Positions 25,592-34,049 of a DNA stretch of 64,000 bases are shown in pieces; the first letter of the stretch is position 1; each line of letters begins with the position of its first letter. The DNA comes from DATAGF01 sp963834875 (GTDB lineage Bacteria; Actinomycetota; Thermoleophilia; Miltoncostaeales; Miltoncostaeaceae): NCBI GenBank assembly GCA_963834875.1, contig CAWIDG010000001.1, forward strand, positions 124,001-188,000, given 5' to 3'. The notes beneath the pieces were generated by a model. That model worked only from the letters and a program-made list of their open reading frames with translations, had not been told where the DNA came from and did no database searches. Both the position numbers and the translations under genes were made by a program.

Positions 25592-26922
25592 CGACGGCCT
25601 CCGCGAGCACGACGCTCGGCCCCTGGGAGCTCCTGGAGCGCATCGGGGGCGGCGGCCAGGCGGCCGTCTACCGGGTCCGGCACGCGGGCCTCGGCCATGT
25701 CGCCGCCCTCAAGCTCGTCCACCGGCCGGTCTGGGCCGACCCGTCGTTCCGCGTGCGGTTCCGCCGCGAGTGCGAGGCCCTGGCCGCCCTGCGGCACCCG
25801 CACATCGTCCCGATCCACGACGCCGGCGAGCAGGACGGGCGCGGCTACCTCGTGATGGCGTTCGCGCGCGAGGGGAGCCTGGCCCGGCGGCTGGCCGCCG
25901 GGCCGCTCGACCCGGCCGGCGCCATGGAGGTGCTCGGGCCGATCGCGGAGGCCCTGGACGCGGCGCACGCCGCCGGCCTGGTCCACCGCGACGTCACGCC
26001 GGCGAACATCCTGCTCGACGCCGACGGGCCCTGGCTCGCCGACTTCGGCATCGTCCGGCGCCTCGACGCGACCGCGATGACCGGCGAGGGCCTGCTCCTC
26101 GGCACCGCAGGGTTCCTCGCCCCCGAGGTCATCGCCGGCGGCCCGGCGGGGCCGGCCTCGGACCGCTACGCCCTCGCGGCCGTGGCCTTCGAGGCGCTCG
26201 CCGGCCGCCCGCCGTTCGCGGCCGACTCCGCACCGGGGATCCTCTACGCGCACCTCAACCAGCCCGTCCCGCGCGCGTCGTCGCTGCGGCCGGGCCTGCC
26301 GCCCGGGGTCGATGCCGCGCTCCGGCGCGGCCTCGCCAAGGATCCCCGGGACCGGCCCGCGAGCGCCCGTGCGCTGGTCGCCTCCCTCGCGGAGGGGCCG
26401 GCCCCTCGCCTGCGGGGGACGGCGCGGCGGCTCGCCCGTCCGCTCGCCGTGGCGGCCGCGGTGCTCGCTGCCGCGACCGGCGCGACGGCGGGCCTGCTCG
26501 CGATCACCGGGGGCGACGAGGACGCCCCGCCCCCGGCACCGCTGGCGAGGGTCGTCACGGAGCCGCCGCTCACCGTTCCCGCGCCGGGTGGCGCCGAGGT
26601 GCCGGCGCGGCCCGCGCGCCAGGACGACCTGCCCGGCCTCGAGGGCGCCCGCGGAGCGGCCGCGGCCGATGTCGGCGACGTGCGCGTGGTGTCGGTCCCG
26701 GGGGGCTCGCCGGAGCTCGAGGCCGCCGCGTCGGCGCTCTCGGGGTCCCTGATGTGGATCGAGCCGCTGGTCATCGAGGGCCGCGAGATCGGGTTGCTCG
26801 CCTCGTCGCCGGTCGACATCCTGGGCGGCGAGGACCGCTGGGCGCTGCTCGTCGTCGGGGATGACGTGGTGCTCGTGCGCGGCCGGCGCGACGCGCCGGA
26901 GCGGTACGCGGCCGCCCTCTGA
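25588..26922 (+). CDS. Membrane-anchored Ser/Thr protein kinase (PknB-like)
   Basis: A 444-residue Hanks-type kinase. The glycine loop IGGGGQAAVY (19-28), Lys42, a Glu in RRECEALAAL, HRDVTPAN (133-140), DFG (152-154), the APE segment and a conserved Arg in KDPRDRPASA are all present. The catalytic-loop Lys of Ser/Thr kinases (HRDxKPxN) is Thr137 here, which is unusual though not always inactivating. A single transmembrane segment lies at about 285-307. The C-terminal about 130 residues are extracellular: a Pro-rich linker and a small domain of unknown type rather than PASTA repeats. The GTG overlaps the upstream gene. Confidence 0.9.
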   Translation: MTTASASTTLGPWELLERIGGGGQAAVYRVRHAGLGHVAALKLVHRPVWADPSFRVRFRRECEALAALRHPHIVPIHDAGEQDGRGYLVMAFAREGSLARRLAAGPLDPAGAMEVLGPIAEALDAAHAAGLVHRDVTPANILLDADGPWLADFGIVRRLDATAMTGEGLLLGTAGFLAPEVIAGGPAGPASDRYALAAVAFEALAGRPPFAADSAPGILYAHLNQPVPRASSLRPGLPPGVDAALRRGLAKDPRDRPASARALVASLAEGPAPRLRGTARRLARPLAVAAAVLAAATGATAGLLAITGGDEDAPPPAPLARVVTEPPLTVPAPGGAEVPARPARQDDLPGLEGARGAAAADVGDVRVVSVPGGSPELEAAASALSGSLMWIEPLVIEGREIGLLASSPVDILGGEDRWALLVVGDDVVLVRGRRDAPERYAAAL

Positions 26923-26961
26923 GAGGCGGTTTCGGGCGGAGGGCGCGCGGGCGGGCGCTGC

Positions 26962-26967
26962 TAGAGT
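26962..26967 (+). promoter_or_regulatory. -10 element for def, leaderless geometry
   Basis: TAGAGT ends 6 nt before the def GTG; the expected start point is the GTG itself. Confidence 0.5.
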
Positions 26968-26973
26968 CGAGGG

Positions 26974-27516
26974 GTGTCCTCACGCGCACTCGACGACCCC
27001 GTCCTCGAGCGGCGGCGCCTCTCCGCGCTCGCCCACATCCGCCAGTTCGGCGACCCCGTGCTGCGGGCTCCCGCGCTCGAGATCACGCAGTTCGACGAGG
27101 CCCTGGCCGAAGAGGCCGAGCGGATGGCGGCCATCATGGTCGACGCCCGCGGCATCGGGCTGGCCGCGCCCCAGCTCGGCTCCCTGCGGCGCCTCGTGGT
27201 CGTGCGCCTGGGCGAGGACGGCGAGGAGGTCGTCGCCCTCTGCAACCCCCGCATCGTCTGGCGCTCCGAGGAGGAGGAGATCGACTCCGAGGGGTGCCTG
27301 TCGATCGGCGAGGTCACGGTCAACGTGGCGCGGGCCGTCGCGATCCGGGTGGAGGCCAGGGACGTGGCGGGCCGCCCGCTCGAGCTCGCCCCCGAGGGCT
27401 TCGAGGCCCGCGTCATCCAGCACGAGCTGGATCACCTCGACGGCGTGCTGATGCTCGACCGCACGGAGCCCGAGCAGCGCCGGGAGGCCCTCCGGGCGCT
27501 GCGCGACGAAGGCTGA
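26974..27516 (+). CDS. def: Peptide deformylase
   Basis: Def removes the formyl group from nascent proteins. The 180-residue protein has all three motifs: GIGLAAPQ (60-67), EGCLSIG with metal ligand Cys108, and HELDHLDG with ligands His150 and His154 and catalytic Glu151. An N-terminal extension of about 18 residues precedes the usual start (IRQFGDPVLR), so translation could also begin later, but the GTG at 26974 fits the upstream -10 spacing. It is followed by fmt, a classic pairing for the formyl-methionine cycle. Confidence 0.95.
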   Translation: MSSRALDDPVLERRRLSALAHIRQFGDPVLRAPALEITQFDEALAEEAERMAAIMVDARGIGLAAPQLGSLRRLVVVRLGEDGEEVVALCNPRIVWRSEEEEIDSEGCLSIGEVTVNVARAVAIRVEARDVAGRPLELAPEGFEARVIQHELDHLDGVLMLDRTEPEQRREALRALRDEG

Positions 27517-27529
27517 GGACGGCCTCCCG

Positions 27530-28446
27530 ATGAGGGTCGCCTTCGCGGGCAGCCCGGAGGCGGCCGTCCCGCCGCTGCGCGCGCTGGTCGGGGCGGGCCA
27601 CGAGGTGACCGTCGCGGTGACCCAGCCCGACAGGGCGCGCGGCCGCTCGGGCCGGCCGTCGCCCACGCCGGTGGCGGCGGCGGCCGAGGAGCTGGGCATC
27701 CCGGTCCTGCGCCCCGCCACGATCAACGCCCCCGAGGTCGTCGAGGAGATCGCCGGGACGGGCGCGCGGGCGCTCGCGGTCGTCGCGTTCGGGCAGATCC
27801 TGCGCGAGGCCGTCCTGTCGCGGTGGCCCTCGATCAACGTCCACTTCTCCCTGCTCCCCGCCTACCGCGGCGCCGCCCCGGTGGAGCGCGCGATCATGGA
27901 CGGCGCCACCGAGACCGGGGTGACGATCATGCAGATGGACGCCGGGCTCGACACCGGGCCGATGCTGGCGTCGCGGCGGGTGGAGATCGGCGAGGACGAG
28001 GACGCGGGGTCGCTGACCGCGCGGCTGAGCGAGCTGGGGGCACCGCTCTTGGCGGAGGTGCTCGAGGACCTCTCCGCCGGCCGCCTCCAGCCGGTCGCCC
28101 AGCCCGAGGAGGGCGTCTCGCACGCCCCCAAGATCACCGCCGACGACCGGCCGCTCGACCTCTCGCGGCCGGCGGCCGAGCTCGCCCGGCAGGTGCGGGC
28201 GCTGTCGCCCCACGTGGGCGCGACGCTGGCGATCGGCGGCCAGCCGTTCAAGGTCTGGGCCGCGCGCGCGCTGCCGGAGAGGCCGCGGCTCCGCTCGCGG
28301 CGGAGGGGGGCCGGCTGGTGGCCGCGACGGGGGAGGGGTCACTGGAGCTGCTGCGGCTGCAGCCGCCGGGCAAGGGGCGCATGGACGCGGCGTCGTTCCT
28401 GCGGGGGTGGCGCGGCCCCCTCGACGTCGGGGCGTCCGATGGCTGA
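27530..28446 (+). CDS. fmt: Methionyl-tRNA formyltransferase (one frameshift)
   Basis: Fmt formylates initiator Met-tRNA. The N-terminal catalytic domain is intact: MRVAFAGSPEAAVPPL, VVAFGQILREAVLS, and INVHFSLLPAYRGAAP with the Asn-His-Asp active site. Near 28280 the frame changes; the OB-fold C-terminus continues in the next frame (GRLVAATGEGSLELLRLQPP, ASFLRGWRG) to TGA at 28446. The C-terminus overlaps the rsmB start in the normal way, so the shift is likely an assembly indel. Confidence 0.9.
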
Positions 28447-29773
28447 GGCGGTGGCCGACGGGATCGCCCGCGAGCGCACCGTCGCGCTCCGCGTGCTGCG
28501 TCGCGTGGACGGGGGGGCCTATGCCGACCGGGCCCTGGCCGCCGAGGCCCGCCGGGCCGGCCTCGACCCGAGGACCCGCGCCCAGGCGACCCGGTTGGCC
28601 TACGGCGCGGTGCAGCGCCGCCGCACCCTCGACTGGCTCATCGACGGCGCGCTGGACCGGCCCGGCGCGCTGGAGCCCGCGGTGCGCGACATCCTGCGGA
28701 TCGGCGCCTACGAGCTCGCCTTCTCGGACGGCGTGCCCCCTCGCGCCGCGGTCAACCAGGCCGTGCGCCAGGCCCGCGCGCTGCGCGGCCCCAAGGCGCG
28801 GGCCTCCGCGCGCGCGGGGGTCGTCAACGCGGTCCTGCGCCGCATCGCGGACGAGGGGCCGCGGCTGCTCGCCGGCCTCGATTCCGAGGGCGCCGAGGCG
28901 GCGGGGGTGCGCCACTCGATGCCCGACTGGATCGCGCGCCGCCTCATCGACTCGCTCGGGCCGGCCGACGCGGCCGCGGTCATGGAGTCGGCCGCCCAGC
29001 CGGCCGAGTCGGCGCTGCGGTGGAACCCGCTCCGCGGCCCGCGCGCCGGCCTCGAGGCCGAGCTCCCGGCGGGTTGGAGGCGCGACCCGCTCACGCCCGA
29101 GGCCTACGTCCTGTCGCGGCCGTTCGCGCTCGAGGACTCCCGGGCCTGGGCGCGCGGCCTGGCGATGGGCCAGAGCCGCGCCTCGCAGCTCGTGGGGCGG
29201 ATCGTCGACCCGCAGGCCGGCGAGCGCGTCCTCGACCTCTGCGCCGCCCCCGGCGCGAAGACCACCCACCTGGCGGCGCTCTCGCGCGGCGGCGCCAGGA
29301 TCACGGCCGTGGAGCTGAGGCCGGCGCGGGCCCGGGCGCTCCGGGACCTCGCCCGCCGCATGGGCGCCGTGGTCGAGGTCGTCGAGGGCGACGCGCGCGA
29401 GGTGCCGCTGCCGGGCGGCTACGACGCCGTGCTCGTCGACCCGCCGTGCACCGGCCTGGGCGTGCTGTCGGCCCGGCCGGACGCGCGCTGGCGCCGTCGC
29501 GAGGAGGCCCTCGAGCCGCTGACCGACCTGCAGCGGGCCCTGCTCGGCCGGGCGCTCGCGCTCGCGCGGCCGGGCGGGCGCGTCGTCTACTCGACCTGCA
29601 CCCTGATCGCCGAGGAGAACGAGGACGTCGTCGCCGCGGCGGGCGCCGCGCTCGACGACCTCGGCGCCGAGTACCCGGGCCTCGCCCACCCGCGCCGGCC
29701 GGAGGCGCTGCTCACGCTCCCGCACCGCCACGGCACCGACGGGTTCTTCATCGCCCGGATGCGCCCGCGGTGA
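28439..29773 (+). CDS. rsmB: 16S rRNA m5C967 methyltransferase
   Basis: RsmB methylates C967 of 16S rRNA. The 444-residue protein has the N-terminal NusB-like RNA-binding domain (RERTVALRVLRRVDGGAYAD, GVVNAVLRR) and the SAM domain with DLCAAPGAKTTHLA, the PC motif DPPCTGLG and the catalytic Cys of YSTCT. It begins at the ATG overlapping the fmt stop. The fmt-rsmB order is widely conserved. Confidence 0.94.
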   Translation: MAEAVADGIARERTVALRVLRRVDGGAYADRALAAEARRAGLDPRTRAQATRLAYGAVQRRRTLDWLIDGALDRPGALEPAVRDILRIGAYELAFSDGVPPRAAVNQAVRQARALRGPKARASARAGVVNAVLRRIADEGPRLLAGLDSEGAEAAGVRHSMPDWIARRLIDSLGPADAAAVMESAAQPAESALRWNPLRGPRAGLEAELPAGWRRDPLTPEAYVLSRPFALEDSRAWARGLAMGQSRASQLVGRIVDPQAGERVLDLCAAPGAKTTHLAALSRGGARITAVELRPARARALRDLARRMGAVVEVVEGDAREVPLPGGYDAVLVDPPCTGLGVLSARPDARWRRREEALEPLTDLQRALLGRALALARPGGRVVYSTCTLIAEENEDVVAAAGAALDDLGAEYPGLAHPRRPEALLTLPHRHGTDGFFIARMRPR

Positions 29774-30444
29774 GCGCACAGGCGCCTCCGGCGGGCAAGG
29801 TGCTCCCGTCCCTGATGTCGGCTGATCCGTTGCGCGTGGGCGAGCAGCTCGACGCGCTGATCGGCGCCGGTGCGCGTGCCTTTCACGTCAACGTGATGGA
29901 TGCCCACTTCGTCCCCAACCTCACCCTCGGCCCCGATTTCGCCCGGGCCGTCGCGGTGCCGATCCACGCGGCGAGCGGTCTCGTCAACGTGCACCTGATG
30001 GTCGCTCGACCCGGCGAGGTGATCCCGCTCTTCGCGGACGCGGCCGACGCGATCGCGATCCACGTGGAGGCCGACCCGCACCCGCACCGTCTCCTGGCGG
30101 TGATCCGGGCGGCGGGGTGCCTGGCGGGCCTCGCGCTCAACCCCGGGACCCCCGTCGAGCACGTCGCCGAGCTCGGCGACGATCTCGACTACGTGAACCT
30201 GCTCTCGATCGACCCCGGGTTCGCCGGCCAGGCCTTCATCCCGGCCACGCCACGACGGGTGGAGCGCCTGCGGACCCTGCTGCCGGACCGCGTGGCCATC
30301 GAGATCGACGGGGGCATCGCCCGCGAGACGCTGCCGGCCGTCCGCGACGCCGGCGCGCAATTGTTCGTGTCGGCGTCGTCGATCTTCGGCGCCGCCGACC
30401 CGGTCGCCGCCTACGCGGAGCTCGCGGCCATGGCGGCCGCGTGA
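29770..30444 (+). CDS. rpe: Ribulose-phosphate 3-epimerase homologue with Asn at the catalytic Asp
   Basis: Rpe interconverts ribulose 5-phosphate and xylulose 5-phosphate, and ribulose 5-phosphate feeds the riboflavin genes that follow. The 224-residue TIM barrel has PSLMSAD, HFVPNLTLGP, HLMVARP and IDGGI. Two strongly conserved aspartates are Asn: HVNVMDAHF (normally HxDVMDGHF, whose Asp is a metal ligand and acid/base residue) and LVNVHLMV (normally DVHLM). Both are GTC AAC in place of GTC GAC. If real, the enzyme should be inactive; a sequence artefact is an equally good explanation. The GTG overlaps the rsmB stop. Confidence 0.88.
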   Translation: MSAQAPPAGKVLPSLMSADPLRVGEQLDALIGAGARAFHVNVMDAHFVPNLTLGPDFARAVAVPIHAASGLVNVHLMVARPGEVIPLFADAADAIAIHVEADPHPHRLLAVIRAAGCLAGLALNPGTPVEHVAELGDDLDYVNLLSIDPGFAGQAFIPATPRRVERLRTLLPDRVAIEIDGGIARETLPAVRDAGAQLFVSASSIFGAADPVAAYAELAAMAAA

Positions 30445-31569
30445 GCATCCCGGAGGCGGAGCGCGCCGCCCTGGCGCGGGCGCGGGAGCTGGCCCTGCGC
30501 GGCCGCGGCCGCGTGAGCCCGAACCCGCTGGTGGGCGCGGTCGTGCTGCGCGAGGGCGAGACGGTGGCCGAGGGATGGCACGAGGGCCCGGGCCTGCCCC
30601 ACGCCGAGGCCTCGGCCCTCGCCGGCGCGGGAACGGCCGCGCGGGGCGCCACCGTCGTCTGCACGCTCGAGCCCTGCTCCCACGTGGGGCGCACGCCGCC
30701 GTGCGCCGACGCCCTCGTCGCCGCCGGCGTCGCCCGCGTGGTGATCGGCGTCGCGGACCCGCTCGAGCGCGACAGGGCGCAGGGCGGCGAGGTGCTGCGC
30801 GCGGCCGGGATCGACGTCGCCGTCGCCAACGGCGCCGACGCCGCGGCATGCGCCGAGCTGAACGCGGCCTTCCTCACCTGGGCCGCCACGGGGCTGCCGC
30901 ACGTCACCCTGAAGCTCGCGACCAGCCTGGACGGCAAGCTCGCCACCGCCGGGGGCGAGAGCCGGTGGATCTCCGGGCCCGAGGCGCGCGCCCTGGTGCA
31001 CCGCTGGCGCGCCGACCACGACGCCGTCGGGGTCGGCCTCGGCACCGCGATCGCCGACGACCCGCGGCTCACCGCCCGGGACGTGGACGGGCCCGTCCGC
31101 CAGCCGGCCCGGGTGGTGTTCGACTCGGCGGCGCGGCTGCCTCTGCGCTCCGCGCTTGTGCACGGCGCGCCCGAGCACCGCCTGATCGTCCTCGCGGCCG
31201 CCGACGCGCCCGCCGAGCGCGTCGCCGCCCTCGAGGCCGCGGGGGCCGAGGTCGCCCGCCTGGAGGGCGGGCCCGCCAGGCGCGTCGAGGCGGGGCTCAG
31301 GGCGCTCGGGCGAGCGGGGGATCCAGTCGCTGCTGGTGGAGGGGGGCGCCGAGCTCGCCGGGACGCTCGTCGCCGCCGGCGCGGTCAACAGGCTCGCGTG
31401 GTTCCTCGCGCCCATCCTGATCGGCGGCCGCGAGGCCCCGTCGGCGCTCGGCGGCGCCGGCGCCCCGAGCCTCGCCCTCGCGCCCCGGCTGGACGGGGCC
31501 GCGACGGAGGCGGTGGGCGACGACCTGCTGGTGACGGGGCGCCTGCGCCCCCTGGCGGGGGTCGCGTAG
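30441..31569 (+). CDS. ribD: Riboflavin deaminase/reductase (one frameshift)
   Basis: RibD deaminates and then reduces the pyrimidine intermediate in riboflavin synthesis. The N-terminal deaminase has the zinc motif PHAEASAL and EPCSHVGRTPPCADAL; the reductase starts LKLATSLDGKLATAGGESRW. Near 31315 the frame changes; the next frame continues IQSLLVEGGAELAGTLVAAG and FLAPILIGGREAPSALGG to TAG at 31569. The probable indel is in a CGAGCGGGGGATCC run. GAVNRLAW has Asn where Asp is usual. The GTG start overlaps rpe. No RFN (FMN) riboswitch is seen ahead of the rib genes. Confidence 0.9.
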
Positions 31570-32175
31570 GTGTTCACGGGCCTGGTCGAGGAGGCGGGGC
31601 GGGTCGCGGCGCTGCACCCGGCCGGCGCCGGGGCGCGGCTGGTCATCGCCGCGGAGGCGGTGCTGGACGGCCTGCGCGTCGGCGACTCGGTCGCCGTGAG
31701 CGGGGCCTGCCTCACCGCGATCGAGGTCACGGGGGATGGCTTCGCCGTCAACTGCGTGGCCGAGACCCTGCGGCGCACGACGCTCGGCGGCCTCGCGCCG
31801 GGCGACCGCGTCAACCTCGAGCGGCCCATGCGCCTCGGGGACCGACTCGACGGCCACCTCGTGCAGGGGCACGTCAACGGCGTGGGAACGGTGCGCGCGG
31901 CCCTGCCCGAGGGCGACGGCGCGCTCCTCGAGGTCGCCCCGCCGCCGGCCCTCCTGCGCTACGTCGTGGAGAAGGGCAGCATCGCCGTCAACGGCGTCAG
32001 CCTGACCGTGGCCGAGCGTCTGGGGGACGCGTTCACGGTGGCGCTGATCCCCCACACGATCGCCGTGACGACCCTCGGTCCGCAGGCGGTGGGACGCGCC
32101 GTCAATCTCGAGGTGGACGTGGTGGCAAAATACGTGGAGTCGCTGGCAACGCCGTACCGGCTCGAAGGACCCCGA
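31570..32175 (+). CDS. ribE: Riboflavin synthase (alpha), in frame with ribBA
   Basis: Riboflavin synthase dismutates two 6,7-dimethyl-8-ribityllumazines. Two lumazine-binding halves are visible, starting FTGLVEEAGRV and GHLVQGHV, plus KGSIAVNGVSLTV and the C-terminal VNLEVDVVAKYVESL. The frame has no stop at the usual end and runs on into ribBA through YRLEGPR. Removing one C from the CCCC at 32170-32173 would give a TGA overlapping the ribBA ATG. Three positions that are Asp in most relatives (FxVD, GHVDG, VDGVSLT) are all Asn from GTC AAC. The GTG start immediately follows the ribD stop. Confidence 0.9.
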
Positions 32176-33441
32176 ATGACGATCAGGACCGCCCAGTTCG
32201 CCTCCGTGGCCGACGCGATCGAGGAGATCCGCGCCGGGCGCATGGTGGTGATCCTCGACTCCGAGGACCGGGAGAACGAGGGCGATCTCGTCATGGCGGC
32301 CCAGTTCGCGACCCCCGAGGCGATCAACTTCATGGCCACCCACGGCCGGGGGCTGATCTGCCTCTCGCTCACCGAGGAGCGCTGCGAGCAGCTGGGGCTG
32401 AAGCCGATGGTGAGGCGCAACGAGACGCCCAACGCGACCGCGTTCACCGAGGCCATCGAGGCGCGCCACGGCATCACGACCGGGATCTCGGCGCCAGACC
32501 GCTCGCGGACGATCATGGTCGCCATCGACCCGGACTCGGGGCCGGAGGACCTGGTCAAGCCCGGGCACGTCTTCCCGCTGCGGGCGAAGCCCGGGGGCGT
32601 GCTGGAGCGCGCCGGCCACACCGAGGCGGCGGTCAACCTGGCGCGCCTGGCGGGCCTCATCCCCGCGGGCGTGATCTGCGAGATCAGCAAGGCCGACGGA
32701 ACGATGGCCCGGGTCCCCGACCTGGTCCCCTACGCGGCCGAGCACGGGCTGAAGCTCATCACGATCGCCCAGCTCATCGAGCACCGCCGCCGCACCGAGC
32801 GCCTCATCGAGCGGGGCACGGCGGCGCGGCTGCCCACCGAGTTCGGCGATTGGACCGCCGTGGGCTACCGGTCGATCATCGACGGCAAGCACCACATCGC
32901 CCTGGTCAAGGGGGAGGTGGACGGCGCCGAGGAGGTGCTGGTGCGGGTGCACTCCGAGTGCCTCACCGGCGACGTCTTCGGCTCGCAGCGCTGCGACTGC
33001 GGGGCCCAGCTCAAGGCCGCGATGCGGACGATCGCCGAGGAGGGCCAGGGCGTCCTGCTCTACATCGCCCAGGAGGGGCGGGGCATCGGCCTGCTCAACA
33101 AGCTGCGCGCCTACGAGCTGCAGGACCGCGGCATGGACACGGTGCAGGCGAACCTCGAGCTCGGCTTCCCGCCCGACCTGCGCGACTACGGGATCGGCGC
33201 CCAGATCCTGGTCAACCTCGGCCTGTCGTCCATCCGGCTGCTCACCAACAACCCCAAGAAGATCGTCGGCCTGGAGGGGTACGGCCTCTCGGTGGTCAAC
33301 CGCGTGCCGATCGAGATGGACCCGAACGGCGACAACGCCGAGTACCTGCGCGTCAAGCGCGACAAGATGGGCCACATCCTCCACCACCAGGACCTGCGCT
33401 TCGACGCCGACGACCCGGCGGGCGAGGGCTCGACCGACTGA
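32176..33441 (+). CDS. ribBA: Bifunctional DHBP synthase / GTP cyclohydrolase II
   Basis: RibB makes dihydroxybutanone phosphate from ribulose 5-phosphate and RibA opens GTP, so both precursors of riboflavin are made here. The 421-residue reading from the ATG at 32176 has DSEDRENEGDLVMAA, THGRGLICLS and RAGHTEAAV (DHBP synthase), then SECLTGDVFGSQRCDCGAQL with the zinc cysteines, QEGRGIGL and LLTNNPKK (cyclohydrolase II). GAAGGA lies 8 nt before this ATG, a good ribosome site for an independent start despite the upstream frame being open. GHTEAAVNLA and ILVNLG have Asn where Asp is usual. Confidence 0.93.
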   Translation: MTIRTAQFASVADAIEEIRAGRMVVILDSEDRENEGDLVMAAQFATPEAINFMATHGRGLICLSLTEERCEQLGLKPMVRRNETPNATAFTEAIEARHGITTGISAPDRSRTIMVAIDPDSGPEDLVKPGHVFPLRAKPGGVLERAGHTEAAVNLARLAGLIPAGVICEISKADGTMARVPDLVPYAAEHGLKLITIAQLIEHRRRTERLIERGTAARLPTEFGDWTAVGYRSIIDGKHHIALVKGEVDGAEEVLVRVHSECLTGDVFGSQRCDCGAQLKAAMRTIAEEGQGVLLYIAQEGRGIGLLNKLRAYELQDRGMDTVQANLELGFPPDLRDYGIGAQILVNLGLSSIRLLTNNPKKIVGLEGYGLSVVNRVPIEMDPNGDNAEYLRVKRDKMGHILHHQDLRFDADDPAGEGSTD

Positions 33442-33917
33442 TGGCGCGGAGCGATCCGCCGCCGCCCGCGCCGCGACTCGAGGGCAGGGTGCGGATGGCG
33501 GCCGTGATCGCCGGCTTCCACCGCGACCTGGGCGAGCGCCTGCTGGAGGGCGCGCGGGAGCGGTTGGCGGAGGCCGGGCTGCCGGAGGGGCACCTCGACG
33601 AGCGCTGGGTTCCCGGCGCCTTCGAGCTGCCGCTGGCGGCGAAGGCGATGGCGCAGACCGGCCGCTACGCGGCGGTGATCGCCCTCGGCGCCGTCATCCG
33701 GGGCGAGACGCCGCACTTCGACCACATCTGCCGCGCGGCGGCCGGCGGCCTGTCGGCCGTCGGGCTCGAGACCGGCGTCCCGGTGACCTTCGGCGTGCTG
33801 ACCACCGAGAGCCGCGCCCAGGCGGAGGCCCGCGCGGGCGGCGCCGTGGGCAACGCGGGGGCCGACGCCGCCGACGCGGCCGTGGTGATGGCCAACCTCG
33901 TCCGCGAGGCGGGCTGA
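33441..33917 (+). CDS. ribH: 6,7-dimethyl-8-ribityllumazine synthase
   Basis: RibH joins the RibBA and RibD branches to give lumazine, the substrate of RibE. The 158-residue protein has the substrate-binding WVPGAFELPL, ALGAVIRGETPHFDHIC with the catalytic His, and a C-terminal GNAGADAADAAVVM. The ATG overlaps the ribBA stop (TGATG). It is the last gene of the def-fmt-rsmB-rpe-ribD-ribE-ribBA-ribH run. No clear terminator follows within the 130 nt before the next gene. Confidence 0.95.
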   Translation: MARSDPPPPAPRLEGRVRMAAVIAGFHRDLGERLLEGARERLAEAGLPEGHLDERWVPGAFELPLAAKAMAQTGRYAAVIALGAVIRGETPHFDHICRAAAGGLSAVGLETGVPVTFGVLTTESRAQAEARAGGAVGNAGADAADAAVVMANLVREAG

Positions 33918-34049
33918 CCGCTCCGACTGTCAGCTTTTCGTAAGTTCGGCGGCGGTCCGGGCGGTTGCGGTTCACAGGCGGTCAGGTCGCGGCGAGCATC
34001 TGCCGATGGGGGTGGACCGGACCGCACACGCCTCCGAAGGAGAGGACCC

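Noticed and set aside
30300..30440. FMN (RFN) riboswitch ahead of the rib genes
   Set aside because: ribD overlaps rpe with no untranslated gap and no RFN-like conserved helices are visible.
31570..33441. Calling a confirmed trifunctional RibE-RibB-RibA fusion
   Set aside because: A ribosome site before the ribBA ATG and a nearby C run make a one-base error at least as likely, so it is reported as a question instead.
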